This document shows positions 1-12,020 of a stretch of DNA of 64,000 bases, piece after piece. The stretch is taken from NCBI GenBank assembly GCA_002286855.1, contig NRSV01000003.1:552831-616830 (forward strand), given 5' to 3'. How positions within the stretch are numbered: position 1 is the stretch's first letter; every line of letters begins with the position of its first letter. This DNA is from Bipolaris cookei (taxonomy: Eukaryota; Ascomycota; Dothideomycetes; Pleosporales; Pleosporaceae). The notes below the pieces were generated by a model, which saw nothing but the letters and a program-made list of their open reading frames with translations, was not told the origin of the DNA and did no database searches. Both the position numbers and the translations under genes were made by a program.

Positions 1-453
1 TCACCGAGCCGCGGTACCAGCGCACTGATATAGGCAATGCGGACTACGCCGCCTGGTTTGCCTTGCTGCTCGCGTTCTTTCTTAGTTACGCCCTTGAGGC
101 TCTCGGTTGCTGGGACGCCTATAGTCGCGTGTTGTATCAGCCATATGCATAGTATCTCTTAAAGTTGCGAATCTGGGCTCGTGATGCTACGTACCACCGT
201 AACTGTGGGCCATGAGAATAACTTCTTTGCCTTCGTCCGCTAGTTTCTCCACGTGCTCGTTGATATACCGGGCATCGGCATACATGTTCGGTGGCGCGCC
301 ACCAGATTTGCGTTCGTAGCCTGCGGGGTAGCAGGGCGGTTCGAGAACTTGGATGTCGTAGCCTTTGGAACGGAGAGGCGTGGCGATTGCATCGTAGGCA
401 TTTGCAAAGCAGAAGGAGCCTGGAATCAGGACGATGGTGGGTCGGCTAGACAT
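1..453 (-). CDS. Alpha/beta hydrolase, 3' part missing
   Basis: Minus-strand gene cut by the left window edge. Exon 1 is 453-195 and exon 2 runs from 118 off the edge; the intron 119-194 has a GTACGT donor and TAG acceptor. The start MSSRPTIVLIPGSFCFANAY leads straight into the first beta strand, with an oxyanion-type GSF turn. The nucleophile elbow HSYGG is interrupted by the intron at its last Gly, and splicing restores HSYGGVPATES. This matches fungal small esterase/hydrolase proteins of the AB hydrolase-1 fold, usually about 240-270 aa and cytosolic. The catalytic Asp and His lie outside the window, so activity cannot be judged and the substrate is unknown. No biosynthetic neighbour suggests a role. 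Confidence 0.8.
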
Positions 454-1081
454 GTTTGTTGGATTCGTAATGGGTATGGGTCGTGACTTAGTTTAGAGCC
501 TTGGAGGTTGAATGTTTGGTCGGAAAGTCGATGCCAGTCCGTTCTAGATTTACTCTACACATGGGCACAACAAGCTCTTATTCCAGATGCATTTTGTCCG
601 GTCATACAGATTTGTCATCATACTTTCCCATGGTTGCAAATGATCATTGGTGCGGGCCGCGTTGGAGTATTCTGATTGGGTTCTGTCGTCGAGTCTGCTT
701 ATGGAAGGTGGTACGCCTAATGTTACTCACATTGTGTACCGCAGTTGCTTCGTAATGTCACCAGCTATTCGCGTGGAAGTGAGCCCGCGTAATGTCCGGA
801 CGAGTTCGTGAAGGATGCCCGAGCTGCAGGCAGATAGTTAGCATGCACAAGCTATCATTTGATTTGATACCAATTTGATAGTGAGCATGCTCTTCATGCT
901 GCCACAATCTTGTGAACAATACTATTGATCACAATCACCAAAGAAAGAAGATGCACGCATTTTACAAAAGCCATTATATTAAATCATTAAACAGAAAAAT
1001 GAACCATCATCATGTGTAACATCCTAGTAACCGTCATTCACAGCCCCATTTCATCCCATCATCCAATTCGTGTTATGCCTC
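454..1081. other. Intergenic, hydrolase 5' side to apple-protein 3' end
   Basis: This stretch holds the 5' flank of the minus-strand hydrolase and the 3' flank of the next minus-strand gene. The only ORF is 84 codons, without splice partners or family resemblance. No RNA gene or repeat was seen. Confidence 0.6.
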
Positions 1082-2306
1082 TTAGTTAGATGCAGAGATG
1101 AGGCCGCTGTCTTGGGCAGTAAGGCTGTATGAAGCAGCGCAAATCGTGCGGTACTCATCGGATTCCCAGTGGTAGCCAGTGTTAGTGGCATATTCAGAGC
1201 CCCAAGTTTGAGTGTAGAGGGCGCAGTAAGTTCCAAGAGGAACATCGTTCCGAGTCAAGATGTAAGAGGTGAAGAAGTTGCATGGCCTGTACTCGCCGCT
1301 AGCATCGACGAGGTGCTCCTTATCGAAAGCAGTCTGGGCCTCGCAAGCAGCAGCGCAAAGGCTGGGGTCATAGGGGTTCTCGTTGAAGAGGCGCATGCCA
1401 TTGTAGGTACTGTATTGCTCGCCATTCTTGGTGATAAAAGGAGCATCGATAGCAGCGGGAAGGTTGGTTGGTGCATTGAAGCGGGACACGGCAGGAGCGT
1501 CCTTGCAGACGGTACCTTGGCGCTTGGAGTATCCTGTTTTGATAAGCTAAAGGCACTAAAAGAGGACAAAGTAAACGTACCGTTGCTGCCAGCAATAACA
1601 ACATGGAATTGCTCGCGGTACTGGCCCTCGTTGACAGCCGTGTTGGTGGAGACGGGATATCCGAAGAGAGCGCACTTGAGGTTGGTCTGGGGCTCAGGAT
1701 CCGTGCAGGAGGAGGTAGGCGTGTATTTGGGATCACGCTCGTAGTAGATGTTGAAGCCGAGGCAGAACTTCTCGCTCTCACAGAAGTCGGCGCATGCCTG
1801 GACATCGTAGGTCTCAGACTCAATATTCTTGTAGGTTAAGTAACCAATCTGCTGAGTGGCTTTGTTAAGGCCTTTGAAAGCCCGGATGTAGCCGTTGGGA
1901 GTGGATGCTCCGTCAGCATTGCTCTTGAGCACGTTGTCTTCGGTGGCATAGTAGGCTTCGACAGAGCCATCACCGGGGATAGGTGCACCACTGCATCAAT
2001 GGTTAGCTGGCTTGATTGACCATAAGATTCTACATTATCGACATGCCTTCCTGCCTCCACAGTACCGCTGCAAGAGGTAGAGCGCTTCCTGGTCTGCACA
2101 CCGTTTTGGCTGACATCTTGTTTGACCTCTTGCACGGCAGCGGGCTGGTTGTACTTGACTGGGGCGTTTGGCTTCTCGTCAACCTTTGCTCCAAGGAGTT
2201 CGACACTGGGCAGAGGAAGAGCCTTAGCAGCCTCAAAGTTGGGCCTCTGGGGGAGGGCGGTAGCCAAACCGCTGATGGCGGAAACAGCGAGGAGAACGTT
2301 GCGCAT
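1082..2306 (-). CDS. Secreted apple/PAN-like cysteine-rich protein
   Basis: Three exons, 2306-2047, 1990-1581 and 1533-1082, give 373 aa. A signal peptide is evident (MRNVLLAVSAISGLATALPQ), followed by a Pro/Ala/Lys-rich stretch with a KRS dibasic site near residue 75. Two cysteine-rich modules follow. The first contains CADFCESEKFCLGFNIYYER, the second CAAACEAQTAF and CNFFTSYILT, the spacing seen in PAN/apple-like domains of fungal secreted proteins. Such proteins are extracellular or wall-associated; their ligand is unknown, though a carbohydrate or wall polymer is usually assumed. The second intron is ordinary GT-AG. The first can be spliced in phase only from a GC donor (AG|GCATGT) to a TGCAG acceptor after a CTAAC branch site. 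A TATA-like TATAAG lies about 100 bp upstream of the start. Confidence 0.78.
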
Positions 2307-5300
2307 CTTGAAGGATGAGTTTGGAGTAGAGAAAGTGAGTTGGGAGTGAAGGTTGCGAGATGCGTTGGATGATGATCTTCAACCAGTGGGATGGGACGTC
2401 TTACTTATACAAGTTGGAAGAGCATCGCGAGGGAGGCATGATTCAAAACTTGGATCAGGCGGCATAGTGCTAGCAGCAAGCCGCTGGTGTTGCTAGCCAT
2501 GCCCCGAAGCCTGGGCGACAGGCGGGCAGCTGGGCTCTGTGACGGCGAGGCTTGACGACTTTTCCAGATCGGGAAGCCATGGAGAGCATGGCGAGTGGGA
2601 AAGATGAGAAATGGGTCGTGGAGCCGTGGGCTGTTGACTTTGGTGGCGTGCAGGCTCAGTGATGCCGAAAGGTACCAGGGCTGTGTGCTGATGGGGATAC
2701 GCAGGGAATGCCATTGCCAAAGTGGTATGAGTCGTCAAGCCACAGACGCGGCCGGCAGCTGTATACGTCGCTCTCACCGAAGGCGTTGGGGAGGGCCGTC
2801 ATGGGGCGTCAAAAAAGCCTACCCAGAATAGCATCGGGAGAGAGACTGAGGCCAAAGCTTATCACACGAACAATGAACAGGTCCATGTCGGCTGGGGCTC
2901 TGTTGCCAAGGGCGGGAGATAGCTCGTCTCAACTCTCACAAGCGTCGCGATTTTCAGGCACCGCGCCCACGCCGCCAGCCCCAAACGGACTTGCTTGGCC
3001 CAAACAGGCTAGGTTCATCTTACCATCTCTAGCCTAGCGCATCGGCTAGCACGCTGGTTTCTGTAGCGTCCAATATTTCGTATCAGTTACCCTGACGTGA
3101 CGAAAGGCCCGTCACCTCGCATACCATTCCATCGCTGGAGCGCCGTCTGGCTCTACAGTACGTACACACACACGCTCTGCTTCGCTCGAATACCCAACAC
3201 TTCTAAACCTGCATATCCAGCGGCGCGTCAAGCATGCCTAAGCGAGCGGTCAAGACCTGGCGTCAACATGACAATATTGAGCGATTTTGCCTAGTACCAC
3301 TAGCTGGCAAACATCGATGTCCCCTGCAAAATGCGGCGCCATTTCTGTCGACTATCCGACCGACTGGTCCGGCATCATGGACAGCACCCGGCCCTGGCCT
3401 CGTTCTCCCACGGCTGCGGACCTCTGTTCACGCCAACTGATTGATGAGCATCATGGGCACGACCCAACCAAGAGGATAACCACGCGGTCGGATGATTTTT
3501 GCCTCTAGCTTTCATATCAACAAGTTCGTCTGCTTTTCCTCAATAATTCTTCCTTGCGCATCCTGATGACTTCGAAAACACCTCGCCATACTTACACCCA
3601 TCACAGTACCCTTAGCGCGTTTCGCTCCACCCTTCTAGACACTGCATCAGCCATCGCTCAAGTCCGACCAGTCTTTTGTCTGCCACGATGGTGGTTTGTA
3701 GACGCAAGCTGAGATGTGGGGCTAGTCTCGTTCTCCAACGTGGCAGTCACGGTCACAACAAGCCATGAGGCTATGCTAGCAACCTTGTTCCTTGCATAAC
3801 GCTAACCGATTCCGAGGGCTTAGAAGCGAGTGCCTTTAACGTTCCGAGTCAGAACTCACCACTGGGGATGTGGCTGGCTTCAACCGACCGAAGAGACTTT
3901 TGAATCATTACAGCGCAAAATAAGAGCAGACTTAACAATTGCTTGAGTGAGGGCGTCCGGTCAGTGCGCGACGTTTTCCGTCACTCTGAGTACCGTACCA
4001 TGGTAATCACAAATTGCCTACACATACACGTTTACTAAAGTCTCGAACGTGGATCTATCGGCGCAAAGCCTGGGCCCATGGAATACTAGGCGCTTCCCCC
4101 ACCTCTGCTGTTTGGCTACATCAAGCCTGAAACCAAATGATCGCGTTCATGCCTAGCACATCACGAGCATGATCCACAATATTCCAGCCACTACATGCGG
4201 CTCGCCTGAGGTGTGCTCGACTACGGCTCTTCAGAAGCCAGACCTCAAGCGCCGGTACCGGTCAATGTGGGCCGGAAGATTCCCAGCAACTTTGTCGATG
4301 CTACTCATATCCCAAAGCTTGTGCAAAATACGATGCCAGAGTGTCACTCGAAGCAGGTTTTACATATTTGTTCAATGGCAAGACGAGCGACAACGATAGA
4401 AACCGTTGGCTGGGCTTAGGTTACTCGCCTATCCACACTCTCGGTGCCTCCAAGACCATGGTTTTGCAAAATCGTTTTCTCCATTATTCGCTTGGGAATA
4501 GGGCGTAACTAGTGAGCTTGGTTTATTCCCCAAGCCGTAGCAGCACAGAAACACACCGCTGCTTTAGGACATAGTCTAGTCTTCCCTCAGCTCGTCCACA
4601 GTACGCTACGCAGACTAATCGACCTCGCGTACAACTCCAGAGGCGCTCTGGGCACTCTATGGCCGTGCCGTTCCGTTGCAGAAATACCTGCATATTCGCC
4701 ACAGAGCCTGCAAGGCGTAAAGTCGGGTCAAATGTAGGCGAGGCCGATGAGATCTGGAGAGCCGCGTCTGGCGAGTGTGAGGACCCGGCTCTAGATCTCT
4801 AAGACTGTACACATTTGACATAGTGCCACTGCCAGATCAAGATGATCCACTCTCAAACCCCGCAACCCCGCTCATGCATCAAATGTATGGACGTACTGGC
4901 CATTGATAAAGGTTCTGGACCTTACGAAGAGTCTAGCTACATTGTCAGGTGACGGTATGCTCCATCGGCAGGGCCTAAAAGACTATCAACGAGGCTGAGC
5001 TGAACGGATGTGCTGGCCATGCCATGTTCAGTCTTTGTGTTCTCATTCTAGCCAGTCGTTTTTTTTTAGAATGCCATATTCATACGCTAAAGTAGAACAC
5101 TCGTATGTTGCTTTCGAAATTTCCACACTTCCATTTCAGGATCTATACTACTCAACAACACGCCACTTGTGTCACTTGTGTGGCTATAGAAGAAGAAACT
5201 CAACAGCTCATCTGCACTGCTTAGTATGCTAATTTGAAATGATGTTTTCCTCTCCAGCCAATGAGACATCTCACTGTCCCACGTCCTATTTATATATATT

Positions 5301-7950
5301 CGCTTGCGTCAAAGAGACATACACGTTGATACATCTCGCAAAGCGATATGCCGCCATCTGACGCCACCATTATCCGCCATATGCATGCATATACTATTGC
5401 CCAACTGCAAGAGAGAGAGAGATAATAACATGGTGTATGTACCTAAATTCCTTCTTCCATCACTCATACTCTAGAAGACATGATTACTTCTCGTCAGCAA
5501 TACAAATCTCTGCATTCGTGCTCGCACTCGCACTCGCTCAACCTCCTATATTTTTTAACGCCGCCATGATGAATCCACGGGCGTTGTTTATTTTGCCGAC
5601 CTCAAGACTGAAACACCTCTCCTTGCAGTGTTTGAAACATCACCGAGCGAGCAAGTACCACACCTACGCGCCCAAATATGACTCAGTGCAATCACCTGGA
5701 ACTTGCTAGAAAGTAAAAACCCAACCATGAATCCACATGTCACAGCTATACCAAACTATGTTTATTTTTGTTTGGTTGGTTATCTGGTTGCCTGTTTCCC
5801 AATAGCCGGAGCACCGGCACTTGCTTTGCGCCGCCGCCCGGCCCGCTAACCTGCATTGATGATCGCTTTTGCACCTGCAGCAAGGTAGGCAAGCGAGGCA
5901 GGAATTGGCTGACGAAAAAACAAAAAGGGTAAAATAACCCTAGTCCACTCGCTTACCCACGTGGGCTATTGTGCAGTAGGCTGGAAAACAAAGCGAGAGT
6001 CACACGGCTCGTTTGGCTGGATGCTGTTTTTTACACGTCTTTACTTTTGTTGCTGAATTCTCCCTTTTTTTGCTATTTGCGGAAGCGGGAGGGATGAATG
6101 ATTATGTGGTTCTTCTTGTACCTGTTCGCGTTCGCGTCGGAAAGGGGGAGTTATCGGCTTTTGGGTCTGGATTGTTCCGGTAGCTGCTTTTTTGGTTGTT
6201 GAGGGAGAGAAGGGGTTGTTTTCAGTATATTGTTCATTGTGGCGAGCTTGGTAAATACATAATTTGTTTGTGTGGGTAGGGAGCGGACGGGTGGCTGGGA
6301 GGCAGGGCTGGCAGGGCTGGACTCAACTGCGGGGGTTGTTCTCCGTTGGCGATGTACGAGCTCATTCTTGCGAATGCATTTCCAATTTTGGGGCGTATTA
6401 GGTGGAGTTTTATGTCGTTATGAAAATCTGAAGTTATTCTGGCAGTGTATTCCGGCAGTGCATTCACAGTGTAACGGCGCAACGATAGGTGACAAACCCC
6501 CACACGTGTGAACATGACACTTTGGAATTTCTCAACACAAAAACATATGAGTGGGGTTACCCAGTCCCGGCCGTGTCTGCATATCTGACAATGGGTAGAA
6601 TGTTCTCGTGGGACATGCGATGGCGATTGTAGTAGCAACAATACGAACACTCGCAATCGCAATCGTAACGGCCATTGAAAACAATAGCAACGACAAGCAC
6701 GGTTTCAATAGGCAAGCATAGCAGCGACTTGTTAGCAACTCCCACGGCAATTGAGATGGTAGCTGCAACAAGTATAAGAATAGCTCAGTTTTCGATTATG
6801 ACTGGATCACATCATCTCCTGTGTATAACCTCCTTCGAGAAAGCTTCGAGCAGCATAGAAGACTCACAGAAGAAGTCCGAAAGACGCTAGTGGACCTGAT
6901 GAATCAACCATATGAGTTCAAAATTTTACATGCACGCAGGAAGCTGGAGTGGAATATTTGTTTTATACATAACGCAATGCTAAATTCACCTTGCGTTCGT
7001 TGTTCCTCCTGAGACGACAGCAAAGCCAAGAGTTTTCCTCCATAGCGTAGAACCATGCTGAAATCAGAAGGTACCATCAGCTTGCCAACAGCTCATGATG
7101 GACCATGCCCACATGTTTTTCCTCAACTGCTTCGCCTTTTGTGCTCGTGCTAGTGACACTATCTAGTTTGGACACCTCTGAGGTCAAAAGAACAAGGCAG
7201 AATCTGCATCGAATACTTGAGACATTGAACAATAACCTGGCCTTCGAAGTCTACTGTTCTAACGAGTTGGGACTTCTGTGCTGTATTTTTCTTGTCGGCT
7301 CGGTGCCGTATACGCACATCAGCATGCACTTTGCATGGGACAAGGACCCGTTTGAACAGCTCACTATAGTGTCGAGCGAAAAGAGCACATATATTCGACA
7401 AGCATTGCGGAAACCAGAATAACATCCAAGGATAGAAGATGACGGACATGTCGTTTGACTACACGCACCTTGTACAAAGCAAAATACTTCTACAACAGTG
7501 AGACACATCGTCGTCGACTCGCGAGCAGAGTCTGTACAAGAGTCTACGCGCATCGCTTCGGCGATTTATATACTGTCGATGAATGCTTAAAGTAGAGACA
7601 TTTCGTGTGGCGATACGCAAATTCTACAGGAAGGTGCGCAATTCCAATAATTAGTCACGGCGTCGATCCAACATTGGCGCCTACATTGGAGCGCACGCAA
7701 ATGTCGACAACCACCATAAGCAAATGCTCATTTGAAAACCTTCAAGATATTGAACTGGAAGAACGTTTGCGTCAAAGTACATGCATTCCAACACCTTGGT
7801 CGCTCTTAGGGTATACAATATGACGGGTATACCATACACACGCATAGGATGACATGACGAGTTTCTCTCTAGCTGTCGAGTCGTTCAGACTAAGACAGCA
7901 TCCAGGTCAAGCTGCACTTGTATTCTTCCAGCCCAGATGCTTCCAGTGAA
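2307..7950. other. Gene-poor region without recognisable genes
   Basis: About 5.6 kb on both strands without a family I recognise. All ORFs are under about 145 codons and most are compositional. The left part (to about 5 kb) is of mixed composition and the right part is more AT-rich. Short stretches on the plus strand look somewhat protein-like: about 6780-7012 (DYDWITSSPVYNLLRESFEQ frame), 7150-7300 and 7640-7823. They are separated by stops and show no clear splice chain. I see no tRNA, rRNA or terminal inverted repeat here. It may be a decayed gene or transposon graveyard. Confidence 0.5.
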
Positions 7951-7959
7951 AGCAATACA

Positions 7960-8860
7960 AGCACCCCACAATTTACTCGCATCTACATTGTACGACAAAG
8001 ACGACTTCTCAAATACCCAATCCTGCTGTCGTTAATCCAAAGACCCCATATATCTAATACGCAACATGACAGGCCGAACACCCCAGCCGAGTACTATATG
8101 AATAATACACCGCATACCTGAAACTTCTCGTATAAAGGACATCTTCTTTTCCAAAAGCTATCAAAGCAAACCCAGCAAAACCTGCATCAGCTCAGCTTAT
8201 AGCTGTACTCAAACACCTTGTCTTGTCATAGACACATTCCATATAGAATAAGGTCAATTTCTCCATCCCCACCTATCCCCACTATCGTCGCGCCAAACCC
8301 GCACACATCGCCTATGCCATGAGAAAGGTAAGATAAATCCGACGAGCACTGCGAAATAATGCACCGCATATCCGGGCCCATCAACCCGAACAAGCACGTC
8401 TTTACCAGTTATAAAAACATCTGAGCAAAATCAGCACCCGGCTCAGACTGCACTACCTTCAAATCAACACCTTGGTATGCCGTCAGCGAATATTTCATAG
8501 GAAGAAGCTACCTTCGTGACCATCCAGCCCCGGCGTCGCGCCAAAAACCACACATGTTGCCTGCGCGATACGAAAGGCCGGATACTCCCGAAGAAGATTA
8601 CCTAGCCCATATACCGTATACCCGGGCGCACCGTGCCCAAACAAGCACGTCTCCACCAGCTATCAAGGTCGTTCAAACAAATTATATATCCAGCTCAGAC
8701 TAAGACTACAACTAACCACCTTGTCTTGCTCTGACGAATACCTTATAGAAAGCAGATGCCTACTTCGTCACCAGCCAGTCCTGTTGTTGGCGAATACCAT
8801 ATAGAATGAAGAGAATTTTTGGATCAGCCAGCCGCACCATCATCGAACCAAAAAGTGTCC
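7960..8860. repeat. Degenerate tandem repeat, about 250 bp period
   Basis: Units begin with a CACCTTG motif at 8214, 8468 and 8717, spaced 254 and 249 bp. An older, more diverged unit precedes them from about 7960. Shared segments include (C)ATATAGAA(T/A) near the unit start, GCGCCAAA..C(A)CACA about 80 bp in, CACCGCATATCCGGG or ACCGTATACCCGGG, and ACAAGCACGTCT(T/C)(T/C)ACCAG. No unit keeps an open frame. The copies differ by many substitutions and small indels, so the array is old. No similarity to a named element was recognised. Confidence 0.65.
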
Positions 8861-9074
8861 TTATAAGAAGCCCCATGCATCATGACAGCCTAGCTACCGG
8901 ACAGTACCACTTCGTACACGACACACCGAGGAGCAAAGGAAAACACAGATGTCCGAGTAGGCAGAAGAGAATATCTGGGTAGCCTGGGACAAAAGCCGGC
9001 TGCGAAGGATAGCAGAAGAGACCTCGACACGAAGATGCTCATAAAGAGGACACAGCAAGGGACACAGAAAAAAA

Positions 9075-9378
9075 ACACAAATCTGCCTTTCCCCATGGAG
9101 ATTACATGGCGGATGGATTGCAAATTGCATATACCGCTCTAGAATCAAACAGAACCAGAAAAGTATGAGGAGACTAGCTACATGGGGGGGGAGGGGGGTA
9201 TTTAAATAAAGGAGACATAGTAAGCGAACACGAAGGAATACAGCTGTGTGCGAGTTAGGCACAGATAACGCATATGTCGATGGATCGAAAACTGTATATA
9301 CTACAATAGAAGCCAGCTGTAAAGGACAATAGTAAGACTTGGGATAAAAGATTATGAGGAGACTGGCTACATAGTTTT
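9075..9378. repeat. Diverged direct duplication, about 189 bp apart
   Basis: The sequence GATGAGGAGACT(A/G)GCTACAT and the flanking (GGATGGAT or CGATGGATCG)..AAA.TG(C/T)ATATA occur twice, near 9105-9180 and 9275-9375. The GAGGAGACT motifs sit about 189 bp apart, and a weaker third trace lies near 8980-9020. The minus-strand ORFs here (up to 170 codons) are by-products of this repetitive pyrimidine-rich strand. A poly-G run lies near 9185-9200. Confidence 0.5.
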
Positions 9379-9781
9379 TATCAAGAGAGAAAGGTGCCGT
9401 GGACACGACGCTCCTCGGGACATGGACGTCCTATTTGGAGGGCATGAGGCATTTTAGAAGAGATGTGGGCTGCGGGCTCTGAATACGGATGCTATTCAAG
9501 AAATCAGAAATCTTTCCAAATGTGGAGGCTGTTTTGGGACAAGAGTGTAAGTTGATGATTCTGGATATACGGTAGGAGACGGGATGCTTTGCTATAATGT
9601 GCTTGTGCGAACAAGAACATCAATTGGGACTTGTGTATTTTAATTTTTTTTCTTTCTCATCTTGTCTGTCTTTTGCGTAGATTATGTGAGAATGAAGAGC
9701 AGGACGTGAATGAAGCCATTGTGCGGCATCTCCGTGGCATTAGCTATCGTTGTAATACCAACCAAGCCACCATGACCCGCG

Positions 9782-12020
9782 CTATTCTTTATCAAGTGAT
9801 TGGGCAAACTCCTTTTCGTGCCCCGCCAATCCATCTACATATTCGCCCAAGAGGGTCTTCAAGTCTTCGTCAAAAGGCTCGCCCTGGTCGGCTGCCATCT
9901 GCCTCCGCAACGCGTGTGCCTCGGACATGGCGTGAAAAGCATCAGTGATTTTCTTCTTATCTGTGCATACATCATGTTAGTCGGCAGCTTCTCTCCATTT
10001 TTTGATATGACTTGTCGTTGGAGTGATGCTGCGTTTTTCATATCAAGCCATCTACTAGGGACGTATCACTGACTAATGTTTGGTTCATCTTGTACTGGTA
10101 TCTCCTTGTCAGGATTTATTGGCGGCACGCCTTTTTCCCAACGGCTGAAGACATTGATTGTGCCACAATCGCCTACAGCTACACACCACTGGCCGTCACG
10201 GCTCCATGAAAAATGGCGAAAGGCGAAAGCTTTGTACTTTGGTGTTTCCACAATCTTGTGTGCTTTGATCGAACGGAAAGGATCGGATATGCCCCTGTCA
10301 TAAACAACCTCCTTTACTTTCTTTTGCTTCATCTTAGTGTTTCCGGAGCCGGCGCTAATGGCGGAGGAGGCAGTCGAGGCTGAGCTGCCTTCTCGAACAT
10401 GTCGGGGCAGACCCAGCGGCACTTCTTTTCCAGCATAGGCCTTATCATCTCCTGTACCTGATTCTCCCGTACCAGAGTTTTCAAGGCGTTGAAGGTCCCA
10501 GAAAAATGTCTTACTCTTTTCATTGCCCGCAACCAGGATCGGATGGTGGCCGAGTTCGTGGAAAAGGGAAAAGCGAATGTAGAACTGATTGGTATGTGGC
10601 AAATCAAATTGGAGCAGACGCTGGAAGCGACCACCCCATGCTGACCGTGTGTTTGATGTCAGGTTGGCTGATATCGTGACTGGTGTGCGACTATTGACTG
10701 CGCTTGATGTCGGAATAGGTGCAGGAGGCGTAACGGTACGGTCTGAACTGAAGTGATCGATACTCCAGAGGATGATCTTGCCTTCTCGGCATGCATGGCT
10801 AAAAATCAGATCATTGTACCATTGAATACTAGCAAAAATCAGTACATGTAATCCGGTAACCCGGAATAAGGATACGTTGTGTACCAGTCTATAAAATCGG
10901 TATGAATTTCAGTGGTGGAAAAATGCGGATAGTGTACCATTACTGGCTTATCGGTTCCGGTATGCTCTTTGAGGTCATCCGGGACAGCCCACTGCATGTA
11001 TTGTTAGAAGAGAGATTTCTAGCACCTCTTCTTGCAAAGCACCTACTAGATTGATCTTGGTATCCATACCCGCAGTAAGAATATATTTTCCTTTGGGGTG
11101 ATATGACTACCAATGTTAGTAGATTCCGTTGGCTATAGTGGCAAGTTACACACTAGGGTCAAGATTTGATCTTTGTGGCCTTGGCCGTAGCATATGGCCC
11201 CAAGCGGTTGCTTCTCATGCGAAGGGTGCAGGCTCCACAACCGGAGGCTGTGGTCAATACTGACTGATGCGATAATGGTCGGATCGACCGGGGATATGGC
11301 AAGGTCGTTGATGGACTGCTTGGCGTCAGATGTGTATGTGACTTGCAGCAGACATGCTTACATCGCCATGGCCTATCAGCGTCTGTGACATACGTCAGCG
11401 GGTGGTGTATGATGGGTGCCACAGAACATGCCGCCGAAAGTTGACCAGTTCGGACATTCAGAACCTTGATACGGGAGTCGCAAGCTACGCACACAAGTGG
11501 GTCTCCATTGGTAGCCTGCGACCATACGACGCTGTTGTACCTGATTTGCTGAAGAAAGGAAGGGCTGCATTAGTAAGAGCAAGCCATGGGCGCGGCGACC
11601 AACCTTGGGATTCGCTGAACCGTTTTCTGCGGTGGTTTCCTCGTCTTCAAACCAGCGCAAGATCTCGATGGTCCCGTTCTTGTCGAGAACGCATCGACAG
11701 ACAATAGTCTAGATTAATAAGCGCTGGGAGAGCAGGACCAGGCACAATGTGAGACGTACAAACGGGCCGCCACAGACAGCGAAAACGGGATCCAGGCCGG
11801 GTGCAGTGTAAGGATAGAATTCGACGTCGTAGAATTGGGCTAGTACAAAAATAGTCAGCGATGCATGTAGCGAGGCCTGATTTGACCTCACTGGAGCTAA
11901 GCCTAGACTTTGTTTGGCCCTGGGAGAGAGTTAGTAGTCGCTAATGCCCAGCTGAGTTGGGTGGGTTACGCCTAGTCGGATGATGCCCCTCAGAGTAGGC
12001 AATTCCCAGCTGGCTTCCAT
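9782..12020 (-). CDS. eed: EED/ESC homolog, WD40 subunit of Polycomb PRC2
   Basis: Eleven exons: 12020-11970, 11919-11892, 11839-11760, 11708-11604, 11548-11432, 11382-11362, 11315-11154, 11106-11047, 10991-10885, 10828-10074 and 9960-9782. All phases close to give 554 aa. Diagnostic EED segments are present in order: FYPYTAPGLDPVFAVCGG, IGHGDSINDLAISPVDPT, LRLWSLHPSHEKQP, GMDTKINLWAVP, HYPHFSTTEIHTDFIDCIQW and FSWSRDGQWCVAVGDCGTI. Known role: the propeller binds H3K27me3 and supports the EZH2-type methyltransferase in the nucleus, maintaining facultative heterochromatin. A Ser/Gly/Lys-rich insertion lies between blades 6 and 7, and an acidic helical tail follows the last blade. The intron after exon 5 is best read as GC-AG (GCG|GCATGT), because that choice preserves the blade length of animal EED. 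It is divergent from the PAS gene. Confidence 0.9.
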
